Part shown: positions 21,113-32,047 of the stretch, piece after piece
Layout: each line of letters starts with the position of its first letter
Numbering within the stretch: position 1 is the first letter of the stretch
DNA from: Ypsolopha sequella
Taxonomy: Eukaryota; Arthropoda; Insecta; Lepidoptera; Ypsolophidae
Assembly (NCBI GenBank): GCA_934047225.1
Contig: OW203989.1
Span: 4,625,977 to 4,689,976 of the forward strand
Length of the DNA stretch: 64,000 nucleotides
Direction: 5' to 3'
Translations under genes and position numbers: made by a program
The notes under the pieces: generated by a model
Told to the model about the DNA's origin: nothing
Seen by the model: the letters and a program-made list of their open reading frames with translations, nothing else
Databases searched by the model: none

Positions 21113-22161
21113 CTGCAGGAAACAATATTACAAATTATATCACAACAGGGAACAGCCCTGTGAGCAAAGTTCGTGATGGATATATTGGCAAACGAAAGCC
21201 ACGGGGGGAAACCCCAAAACATCAGACCTACATTCAGACTCGGATAATCAAAATATCAGTGTGATCGAATCGCAAATCGTACATACATGTCCGATATTCA
21301 GTATTCCGGTTCTTTACTATAATTCATTTCAGCTTGTGAAGTAACTATCAGTTCAGATATTCGCCGAATCCGTGGCGGGAAATTTAAGAATATATTCGTT
21401 TTTGAGTTTTAAGATTATCAATAAAGAAATTTATGAAATTGTGATTTTTGAATCGGTACTGTCATATCCTTCGCATCACTATAAATGTGTAATAAACCAA
21501 AAACAAATGTTTTACTCCGCCGCCGGTGTTATTTTATTTTATTAATTAAATGATAATAAATTGTAAATAGGTACATACATGTAAAGAGCTGCAAGGAGTC
21601 GAAACAACTAGTAAGTACCATATATATATTTCATTTACAACGATATGCTTTCTGAACTAGCATACCTACCCACTGTTTTCTTGTTGGAATAGCTTAAATG
21701 TGATTCAACAAATAAGTACAAACGAAAACGGGTTCAGGCCAGAGAAAACGCTAAAATGAACACTTTTGAGCTGTTACATATAGATGACCAATAAAAGTAA
21801 ATTACCAACGTACGCGATATAAGAACTCACCATGAAAATTAGAATGAAATTCAAAACGAATGTTGGTACATTTCAGCCCTGAGTACGGGCCTCATCACGA
21901 CGAGCTAGCTGTAACAGGGCTGAAGAACTCTTGTTCTATGGTGTGTGTGGAATTTTGAACAATCTGAGTTTAAAAAGATCGAATATGGATGAATTGATCC
22001 GAACCCGTCTCAAAACCATTTATGAGTCGATTAATAAACTCTGGCCGTGATGTAATCATAAAATGGGATCATAATTATATCACCTTCGAAGATGCACATG
22101 TCATAGCCAATAAATTAAAGTCTGCCAATGAACGCTTTATATCAGAAATGTAAAAACGGAA
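21113..22161. other. Intron sequence between tandem repeat and gag remnant
   Basis: No clear gene. Short frames around 21960-22140 may belong to the gag remnant that follows, but stops interrupt them. Confidence 0.35.
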
Positions 22162-22310
22162 ACTCAAACTGAAAGATCGCTGTTTTAACTGTCTCGCAGA
22201 AAACCATACAGCAAAGTTCTGTAAATTTAAAATAAACTGTCATCATTGTGGCAGGTTTGGAATTCATAACCAAGCCTTATGCCCAAATAAATGTTCTGAA
22301 CAACAGAATA
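22162..22310 (+). pseudogene. Retroelement Gag remnant with two CCHC zinc knuckles
   Basis: The frame reads DRCFNCLAENHTAKFC, then CHHCGRFGIHNQALC, two zinc knuckles in tandem as in BEL/Pao Gag proteins. An in-frame stop lies just upstream at about 22151 and the frame breaks downstream. Such knuckles bind element RNA. The family call is tentative. Confidence 0.6.
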
Positions 22311-22436
22311 CAACAAAAATTTTATACGTCAATGCCAAAACCAATGAAATGGCCAACGAAATCATACTCGAATAAAGCGAATCGTAAAATTCAAATGTCA
22401 GCCGTGGGGAGGGTCTATCAAAAGATAGAGTAGCAG

Positions 22437-22590
22437 AAAATGGCCAAGAAATATTGATAGACCGAGACATACAAGACCAAGATATGCAAAACAAAGACAT
22501 GCAAGACCAATAGACCGAGACATACAAAACTAAGATATGCAAAACAAAGACATGCGGTCTTGCATGACTTGCAAGACCAAGACATGCAAG
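22437..22590. repeat. Degenerate GACATGCAAGACCAA-type short tandem repeats
   Basis: On the plus strand this would encode repeats such as DIQDQDMQNKDMQDQ before a stop. A short inverted piece (CATGCGGTCTTGCATG) interrupts it. It follows the gag remnant and may have been part of it. Confidence 0.65.
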
Positions 22591-22912
22591 ACACTATAAA
22601 TGAAGAAAAAAGAGATGAAAAAAAATAAAAGGGAACATAACAGAAATCAGTAAAGATTAAAAGAGATAGTAACAGAGCCTTTTGGAAGGTGGAACAAATA
22701 TTAGCAGTGATAATGGGTTCGGACGGAAAAATCAAACATAGCTAAGGTAACTATACCCTCAGGTGAGACATTGACCAGATCAATCAGACAGTTGTACCCG
22801 CTCGAACTCATGGATGACAAGGATAAGATATCAAACATTCCAGACCCTGCAAAACAAACTAATTGAGAAAACAAATCAGACGTTAACATGAGTCATTGAA
22901 TAGTTATTTTAA

Positions 22913-23519
22913 CACTAGAGTAGGCGCACCCAAATTGACTCCTGAAACGGTCGCGCGGGGTACATGTGTAGCCCATTTTGAATGCAAATATTGTGGGTCA
23001 TCTTTAGGTAGAATGAAAAAGTTTTTAATTTAATGAATAATCATCTTTATTTTTATCGTTTAATAATGAAAAAATAAAAAACATGAATTTTTTAGGTACT
23101 TTTTAACGAAACAATAAAATACTTGGAATAATCAACATGAGACGCAGACGCCGCCATGATTTCCTAAAAAGATTAATACTAAGTATATTTGTTATGGAAC
23201 GGTATGTAACATGCAAAAATTACACGAAAATGAAGTACTCTTAAAATATTAGTACAATTTTTGCATAAATAATAGGGATTTATCACATTCCTTGAACGGT
23301 CGCGCGGGCTACATACGCAGCCCATTCACTTTATTAGTCGTTCTGTTCTGAAGTCCGTGTGCTGAGGGTAGCGACACGCTACTGAGCGACGCGGGGGTCC
23401 ATATTAGAGGAATACACGGAAGAATAGCGCAGTAGTGTGACGCGTTTGAGAAAGAAGCACCAATAATATACCCTGGTCTACACCTGTAGCCCACGCGTGC
23501 ACTCTAGTATTAATACACA
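22913..23519. mobile_element. piggyBac-like MITE with TTAA target site
   Basis: TTAA flanks both ends (22909-22912 and 23520-23523). The termini are CACTAGAGTAGGC and the reverse complement TACTAGAGTGCACG, sharing ACTAGAGT. Near both ends lies GGTCGCGCGGG(G/C)TACAT followed by AGCCCATT. It has no transposase ORF, so it is non-autonomous. Confidence 0.75.
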
Positions 23520-23699
23520 AATACAGCTAACTTTTAATTACTCACTAATTGCCGGCCGGCAATGTCGCGAATATCGCGAGTTAAATTTGCGTAAAATCAT
23601 ATTTTCTCATTATCAATTTAATATTTTTTACCTCATTGTACTTAAAACGGCACCGGCATGAGAAAGGTAGCAACACTGTCGCGTTGATTGACAGTCAGC

Positions 23700-23814
23700 C
23701 ATAATTTGGAGTTGAAGGAATAATCAATGATTTTGTGTTTCAATGGTAAAAGGATCATTGGTGAGTCAGAACATGTTAACGCCGCTTATTGAAAAGTACA
23801 TATTCAGGAACAGA
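23700..23814 (+). repeat. Direct repeat, copy 2 (partner at 20000-20113)
   Basis: See the partner at 20000. Sequences outside the 115-bp block differ, so these are not full LTRs by eye. Confidence 0.7.
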
Positions 23815-24377
23815 AATGACAGAGAGGCTTCAATCGACTTTCATTATATTTCTTTTTCCCTTATAGCGGAGCTGATTAACGAAAGGACAGGGTTCATAGG
23901 GTTAAGGGATAGGGTTCATATTTTTAGCTTTTATTTGTGAGTGCCCGTGATATGAAAATGTGTCTTTATCTTAGGAACCACAGAGGTTTAGGGGTTGGTT
24001 TTTGGAGACTGTGTCTTGCCAGAATTCCGGTTCTCTTTATTTAGAATGGGTTGGGTTCAATTCTAAACAACTGATCCTCACATCATAGATGGAGTTACTA
24101 GTATAAAAATAGCGAATAAAAGTAATACAAAGTAATTTAGATATTTCTGTATGAATGAAGAAACTTCAGTCGTTACAGTAACAATAATTTGGCCTTTTTA
24201 CATTTTACTTTAGTAATTTTATTAAATTTTCAGATTTTACTTTACTGCGCTCTGGTACGGTAATATTAACTCTTTTCAGTTACTACTTCATAAATTAAGA
24301 CTATTGTTGTCTATTTTTAGTTTTCATTACTTTTGTAACACAACGGAGTTAGTTTCGGATGTTTCCCATTAATTAAT

Positions 24378-24719
24378 TTGTCATTAAAAAAGTCGGAGCT
24401 TGAGCATGAAGTTTCTGTCAGAGGTGAAACTCTGGGTTCTAATGTGGATGAACTCCGGAGACAAATAGTAAAATTATCGACAACACATACACATACTTCG
24501 GAACACATACTCGAGTCTCACATAGATGCTAAAGTAGATTTAAAAGGTTGCAAAGAAGTGATCGCAAAAGTACAGGCCATCCTAGAATTAGACAACTTAA
24601 CGGAAAGTTCCGTCGCTAGGGCTCAGAACATGCTAAATCATCTACACCATAGCACGAACCACATCGCTGTTAATGAAGTAGTCAAACAAGATTACAATGA
24701 GGTGATTAATAAAATTTAA
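24378..24719 (+). pseudogene. LTR-retroelement Gag fragment with SAP-like N-terminus
   Basis: The frame runs from about 24366 to a stop at 24717. LKKSELEHEVSVRGETLG fits the SAP-like helix-extended-helix at the start of some arthropod retroelement Gag proteins. It is followed by a helical segment (LKGCKEVIAKVQAILELD). It has no ATG in front and nothing of Pol behind, so it is an isolated fragment. The family was recognised by eye only. Confidence 0.5.
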
Positions 24720-24790
24720 CAAATATAAATTCTTTCATAGTAGATGCTAGTGATTGTTGGCACTTGGTGGAGTTTATAAAACATTGTTTG

Positions 24791-24840
24791 AAAAAAACAC
24801 TTGTACTTATCCATATGTGGATAAGTACAAGTGTTTTTTT
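24791..24840. repeat. Perfect 23-bp-arm hairpin with TATG loop
   Basis: AAAAAAACACTTGTACTTAT plus CCA is followed after TATG by its exact reverse complement. No mismatches. It falls inside an otherwise open 82-codon frame. Confidence 0.95.
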
Positions 24841-25002
24841 AAAACAATAAATTCTTTCATATCAATAAATTTTGAAGAATTCCACAATCACAACAAGAAG
24901 CAAGAAGTTTTCCAAAATTTTGTCTTGTTGATTGAAAATTACAAATCATTTTGGACTTTGCATTCCGTTCACCGCTCACATCACCTCACTTCCGACGCGT
25001 GA

Positions 25003-27270
25003 GCCACAAAAGTCGTGCGAATGAATGAAATCAATTGCCTCACTCACTGCTTATTTGCCATTCACCTCATTAATTCGTAATCGACTTTAGCGATGTAATT
25101 CAATTTCGGAACGGAAAAACGGTAATCGATAAAAAACGGTATCGGAAAAATAAGACTGCCTACTTTTAATAACTATTAGGTGATACCATAATTAAAGGTT
25201 AAAATCAATTTGTAATTGTCTTTCTGTTTATATTTTAAGAGGATTTACTTTATTTTTTAAGTTAATACAATAGAAGTGGAACGTCGCCTGAAACGCAACG
25301 TTACAATGTTATCAGAATGATATAATTGCTATTTTGAGACACATAAGTTTAGTACAAAAGTCATTATAAGTATTTTTGCAAGTCAAGGTCACGTTCGATG
25401 TTTTTTTTGCCGCGCGACGCTCAACAAAATTTCATGATTTTCGTTTCCAACACTCGATCGGTAAATTTTGATGTGGTAGTTTGCTAACTGTTTCATTAAT
25501 TTTGTTTGTTAAGTTGCATTAAGTTTCTTGAATTTCAGTATTTTCTTCAACGTTTCTTGTTAATTCTGCAAATATGTTTTTGAGAGGTTGTTGCTCAGGT
25601 TAAGGGTTAAGGCTTGATAGTTTTCTGGTAAGTCTATAATTTTCTCAATTTTTTTGGGAATTTAAAGTTAGTGGGGCACGGACTAATCTGTTGCTTGTGG
25701 TGAGAAAAATTGATAACTTTAATGTCTTGTATATTTATCTTATTTGTGTTTGTGGTTTGTCACGTTGTTAGAAAGGAAAAACAAACGTGCTCAATTTTAA
25801 AAGTATAATTCTAATAATTTAAGTTTAAGCCAAGTTACATCAAGAGCTCAGGGGTGAGTATATTAGGGCGAGGGTCACAAACACTTTTTTCCCAAGTACC
25901 CCACTCTCCTCGGACCGATGACGCTCCGTTGATCACTCGCAGCGGCTCCAAGCTGTGGCGTAGTGGTGGCAGGCCGCCGCAGACAAAGAGGTGTGGCGTG
26001 GTGGCATTGAGCACGGCGGGTGCAAAGGTCACCTTACGTCGGATGTGAACCGCAAACGGAGTTCCCGGAATGTCGCAGATAGGAGAAGCGTTATCATAGT
26101 GCGAGAAAAGCTAAGCGTAGCTACTAGCGAGCAATTGTGGTGATGATGACGAGGTATGGCGAGTTTAGTACTTTACAAAGAAAACATTTCTGAGCGGCTG
26201 CGGCATATTAAAGTGAGAATGATCCACTCAGAACGGTTACATGGTTAAAACGCTAGTGGCAGTGTGAAGATGAGATGCCAATAATAGAAAACAGTTGACG
26301 TTAGGCACAAAAAGATTAAAATCAAAAGACAAAGAAAAATGATGTGTGAATGATGCAGCTTTGAGTTTACAGTACCTAATTACTACTTATATCTAGTCAA
26401 GAATGTATGCACAACTGAACTTACCCAGTTTGGGATATTAACACTTATAATTCACAGAATTTATCTTTAAGAACTTCAAGAAGCTAAAATTTATAGGTAC
26501 TGACAAGGGAGCAAGTACCACAGCTACTCGTTACAAGGGATCGAGTCACTCTCGCCGACGAGCGTGTCCTGCCGATACCAGCCGTCGACAAAGCACGTCG
26601 CGGTCCGTCATTTGCTGAGACGCTGAGATCTAGATAAAGCGCTTGCGCAGGAGTTGTTTACGCTAGGAAACATTTAGCCGATTAGCTATATAAAAATAAC
26701 TGTTTGTCTGTTGAATTATATTTAATGACATGAAAATTTATGAAAGTGAATATAATTTAACTTCAATTATTAAATAAAAACATTACTTTAAATGTTATCA
26801 TGTAACTTTTACGTTACTATTCAATTTAAATTCAATTAAATTCAATTTCATTACTATGTCCATTTAGTGATAGCCATGTTTATCTTTGTTTGGGATTTAG
26901 TTTCAAAAAGAGCTATTATATCCCATTTTATCTTTTCTAAAGCGTGCTCTAAATGAGTTTCTCTTGATTCCACAACTTAAGACATTATAAGCACAAATGT
27001 AGAGACAATCTGCCTTTACATTTTCAAACCCATTTAAATTTTTATCATTTTGCATTTGCCATTCTTGTGGTATTCGATGGAGGGTTTTAAGCTGCTGTTC
27101 CTACGTGGACTAGCCATGTTGGTATTGTTATGATTATATTATATTAAATATTTTAACATGTCTTTCAACAAATCTTTTCAAACTTGCACTTGGTCAATGT
27201 TATAAACTGTACCTTTAAACTAAATGTTAATTTAAGCTATAAGCTTAATAGTTTTCTTTTTAATTTTCAG
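25003..27270. other. Intron, no gene recognised
   Basis: A GC-richer patch at 25850-26060 has open frames on both strands, including a 65-codon minus-strand one, but I recognise no family. It ends with the acceptor TTAATTTTCAG of the exon at 27271. Confidence 0.4.
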
Positions 27271-27326
27271 GTTTCGATACAGGGAGGACTGTGTACGTAA
27301 ATGTGAAGAATCCGGAGAACAGATAG
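27271..27326 (+). CDS. Host gene exon: last part of Kunitz domain 1
   Basis: A 56-nt exon lies between TTTTAATTTTCAG and GTAAGT. The first base completes the codon left open at 15835, then comes FRYREDCVRKCEESGEQI plus one base. It holds the fifth and sixth cysteines with the canonical three-residue gap. The length, phases (2 in, 1 out) and the seven residues after the last cysteine are the same as in the exon at 57060, which strongly supports both. It is too short for an ORF search to show. Confidence 0.85.
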
Positions 27327-27953
27327 GTAAGTCATTTTTGTCTTATGATGTTTTTGATAGATTATAATAATTGGACGTAGATATGCAGAAATATTCCAAC
27401 CCACAAATCCTTAAAAAATTAGTTAAGTATACCAAATGCATATTTTTAGCCATATTGTTATAAGCAATTATGAACTAAGCTTTAATGAATGTTTTTATGT
27501 CTATCAACAGCCTATGTTCCAACCCACATCTTAGAAAAAGCTTATTTTTTATTTTGCTTAAATGATTAACTTGCTTTGAACACGTTTGTGTAAATTAATT
27601 TCACATACTTTGTAACATTAACTAATTAACTATAGTAATTTAAGCTGCATGGAACGTTTTTGCAACTAAAGAAAATGATCCACGATAACTGTTAAGTTAA
27701 TACATAACAGTTAAACTGTTAAGCTAAAACGTTCTAAATTGGATTATTTTTGCAAAACTATTTATAGCATTCATTAATGATTAAACTATTGAATCTTTCT
27801 TATTCAGTCTTAATATTTTTTAGCTATTAGATTATTATATCAGAATGAATTAAATAATAATTATCATCGCATTTATTTCAAGTAAATTTTCATATTTTTT
27901 TAAACAGTTGGCTTTATAGCTGCCGATCCCCAAGCCTCAAAAATCAATCCATT
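27327..27953. other. Intron, AT-rich, nothing identified
   Basis: No repeat structure or coding was recognised. Confidence 0.4.
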
Positions 27954-29048
27954 TAAAAAAACCGGCCAAGTGCGAATCAGACTCGCGTACCTAGGGTTCC
28001 GTATTGTGGATGATAAATTTAATTTTGTAATTTTTTTTTCGTGAATTTCTCCACCGCTTTATTCTTCCTGTAATCTCCAAGTAAACACATATTACCATGA
28101 TGTTTTTCATATTTTTTGGTCCACTGGTTTTAAAGATAAGGGGGGGGGGCATACAATTTTTTATGGTTTTTCAAGGATTTCTCGAAATAGATTCAATTAA
28201 ATATAGCCAAACTATATATTTTTACAATCAGCTTTATAATGCCTACAATTTGATACCCATATTATATTTTTATAAATATCTTTTTTATTTATTTTACTTC
28301 CTTTTTTATATTTCTCATTAGTGCTGAATTTTTTTTTAATCGCTATAGTTTTCCTGTAATTGGCCAGTCATGATCTACAATTGTCAATTTTTTCATATTT
28401 TTCGGTTTACCAGTTTCGGAGATAAGCGGGGACATACATATTTTTGTTTTTTTTTTTTAAAGATTTCTCGAAACCAGTACCAGTCAGTATAGTAAAAATA
28501 TATATTTTTACAATCAGCTTTTTAATATCTACAATTTGATACACATATTGTATTTTTATAAAATATATTTTTTTATTTATTTTAATTTTTTTTCTGTATA
28601 TCTCATTAGTGCTGAATTTTTTTTAATCGCTATAGTTTTTCTGTAATTGGCCAGTTATGATCTATAATTGACATTTGTTTTAATATTTTTCGGTCTACCA
28701 GTTTCGGAGATAACGGGGGGAGGGGCATACATATTTTTGGGGTTTTTTAAAGATTTCTCGAAACCAGTGTCAGTAAATACATTAAAGGTATATATTTTTA
28801 GAATCAAATTCTTAATACCTACAAATTTGATACCCAAATTGTATTTTAATTGTATGTAACAATTTAAAATTTTTTTACACTCTATAATGTGGGTAAATTA
28901 ATGCTATTTTTGTGCCAAACTTCATGTATTTATCTTTAACGGAGCTAAATGAGGCTGTGACATACGGACGGACGGACGGACGGACGGACAACGGAGTCTC
29001 ACCATAAGGTTCCTTTTGTACCTTTTAGGTACTACGGAACCGTAAAAA
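27954..29048. repeat. Lepidopteran interspersed repeat with three internal copies
   Basis: It opens with ACCGGCCAAGTGCGAATCAG and GGGTTCCGTA and closes with a GGAC-rich tract, CCTTTTAGGTACTACGGAACC and an A-run. Between them a unit of about 290 bp occurs three times (about 28031, 28320 and 28615), each with a CCTGTAAT...GATAA-GGGG-CATAC...GGATTTCTCGAAA order. The (CGGA)n tract is at 28962-28990. Confidence 0.75.
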
Positions 29049-29169
29049 TATGTTGAGTGCAACGGCAATTTTTTTTTCTGACGGACCAGTTGAGACGTGT
29101 GTTGTGGTCTTTTTTTACTAAAGTTGTAAATCGATTAGAAATCAATAAATGTACTTACTTACTTTATTA

Positions 29170-29470
29170 ATTACTTTATTACAAACCAACGCTATTATGC
29201 AGAAATGATCCAGTCCTAATATAGTACATTACGATACGAGAGCGATGAAACGTTTTCTGACGAGTGTGAGTTTGCGGCACGAGCCGAAGGCGAGTGCTGC
29301 AATCACACGAGTCGAGAAAAAGTTTCTCGCACGAGTTTCGTATAATTTTTTATAGTATAAGTGCGGAAAATGCCGACTTTACCGTGCGTAAAGTGCTCAT
29401 TTTACGCACGGTGTGCTATAAACTTTATTACAAACCAACGTTATTATGCAGAAATTATCCAGTCCACATC
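29170..29470. repeat. About 48-bp direct repeat bracketing a 200-bp insert with hairpin
   Basis: CTTTATTACAAACCAACG with TTATGCAGAAAT and ATCCAGTCC occurs at 29172-29215 and 29423-29463. The insert ends with ACCGTGCGTAAA / TTTACGCACGGT, a 12-bp-arm hairpin at 29381-29412. Confidence 0.7.
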
Positions 29471-29639
29471 CATTTAGTTTCGAGATAAAAAAGTCTGTAT
29501 TTAAAGGATTATATTGTATATAATCTTATAGTAAGAGTCCGAATATTTAAATTAAATTTATTATCAGACATTGGTGTTGTTAATTTATGGACTTATATAT
29601 AATTGCATCATTTATTAAAGAAAAACAGTTAGTGTTTGA

Positions 29640-29681
29640 ATTTTGCAAAACACACTTTGTATCGACAAGGCAAATAATCTG
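29640..29681 (+). repeat. Dispersed repeat, copy 1 (inverted partner at 42206-42248)
   Basis: ATTTTGCAAAACACACTTTG through CAAGGCAAATAATCTG. A second shared block (29445-29488) matches 42984-43028, also inverted. Confidence 0.65.
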
Positions 29682-32047
29682 TGTAGCAAAAGTGATCCAA
29701 AAAATTAATTTTTTTGTTACTATTTTCGTAATAAAATAAAAACGTTATATAAATACATACTGTCATATTAAATTTACATTTAATTACTTTAATATAAAAG
29801 TGTATTTCATCAGTTATTTCCTTTATTACAAAAAAAAAAGATTAAAAAAAAATGAATCAATTTTGCTAAACAATAGAATAGAATATAGTTTATTTGCGTT
29901 ATTTGGTACATAATGTTCTTAAATTGAGAGGTAAAGTATTACAATGTACATACATAATAACTTTTATTATTAAATATGCGACGACATTTTAAGTGTTCTT
30001 AAAATATTTATTTATCTATTTATTTATTTATTTATATTTATATTTGGGAAACAAACAGTTTAACATTACATAAAAACAATACACAACTAAATTACACAAA
30101 CCAGCAAAGTTTCCACACATAGATAAACAAATGTAAAACAAGCAGTACAGTTTTAAGAAACAAGACAGTTGAAATTAAATATAAAAACAAAATAAAATTA
30201 AAATCAATAGATATTACAATTATTACAAAAAATTTTAAAATTTCGACTGTAATAGTTTTTTAAGCGACAAAAGTGACACATTAAACAAATCAATGTCATT
30301 AAATTGTTTGTTATATAAATTACAGGTCCTGTATAAAAAACAATTTACTAAATAATTTTTTGTGGTTGATGGCACAGAAAACAATCTTAAACTTCTTGTT
30401 GTGTTTGACGGACAACGGAAATTTATTTGGCCAAGCAAATGTGGAGTATCAACTAAATTAACAATTATTTTATATAAAAGTTCAATATCATGAGAGATTC
30501 GTCTATCCCTAAGAGAAATAAGGCTGAAGCCTTGGTCTGGAGGTAGTCTATAGTTCACATATTTAATGAACTTATTTTGGATCCGTTCTATCATGTCAAT
30601 GTAAATGTTATATTGTGGATTCCATACGGATGAAGCATACTCGAGGATGCTCCTGACATATGCGAAGTATAAGACCTTGAATGTTTCCACATTCTTAAAA
30701 ACCCTACATGTACGCATGACGAAACCTAGCATGCAGTAAGCTTTTTTCGTAATTTTATTTATATGAGCTTCAAATGATAGCTTTTCGTCCAGTATAACGC
30801 CCAAATCCCGTATCTCGTGAACGCGAACAAGCTCTTGTTGGTCGATGTGGTATGTGGCAACGACAGGCTTTTGTTTGCGGGTGAAAGTAATAACATTACA
30901 TTTGGGGATATTTAGAAATAGCTTATTAACCCTGCAAAACGTTGATAAATTGTCCAAGTCTGTCTGTAAGTCCGCACAATCATTAGGTGTTTCTATTACT
31001 TTATATATCTTTTTATCATCCGCGTATAAAAGGGTAGAAGAGTTTTTTATATAATGCAAAATATCATTTATAAAAATATTAAATAACAAAGGACCCAAGT
31101 GGGACCCTTGCGGAACACCAGAAGAGACTGGTATGAAGGAAGAAGTAAAACCATCGATTGCCACAGCTTGGCTACGGTTCAATAAATATGAGTCAAGCCA
31201 TCTAAGCAAACTGCCATGCACACCGATCGCTTCCAACTTTTTAATTAAGTGATAATGAGAGATTTTATCAAAAGCTTTGGAGTAATCGGTGTACACGACG
31301 TCCACCTGGTAACCATTTGCCATAGCTTTGAGTACCGTGTGAGTGAGTTCACCTAAATTTGTGTCAACTGACCGTCGGGAAATAAAACCATGTTGATTAG
31401 GTATGATAAAGGGCCGAACGAGGGGGTATAAAATATCGTACACAATTTTTTCGAAAAGTTTTCCAATAGTACAAAGCTTAGATACGCCACGGTAGTTGGT
31501 TATGTCGCTCCTGTTTCCCTTTTTATGGATCGGAGTGATAAAAGATCTTTTCCAAATTAAGGGGAACCTACCAGCCGTTAAAGACATATTAAAAATAATA
31601 GTTAAGGGGACAGCTAACTCATCAGCAGTATTTACAATAAATAACGGATGGATCCCATCAGGGCCCATACCTTTGTTAATGTTCACCGACTTTAAATACT
31701 TGCAGACCTTTTGTGTATCTACAGAAATTTTAGATAAATTTAGAAATGGGTCAACATGATCAAAATCTAGATGAGTAGGAGTAACCTGCGGTGGTTCATA
31801 CACTGAACCAAAATATTCACTAAAAAGATTGCAGGTTCTTTGAATGTCATTTGTTGAACTATTCCCCCACGTCATGTCACCCGGTAAACCAGAACTACTT
31901 TTCCTTAGTTTAACAAAAGACCAAAAGTTTTTAGGATCCCTATTTATACTAGCTTCGCATTTTTGCAGATATTTACGATAACAGTAAGAAGCAATAGACT
32001 TCTGCCGATCTCTTAACAAGGCAAAGGTGTTATAATCTTCAATACGA

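Noticed and set aside
24754..25002. 82-codon ORF
   Set aside because: It runs through a perfect hairpin, so its middle is an artefact of the palindrome; no known domain.
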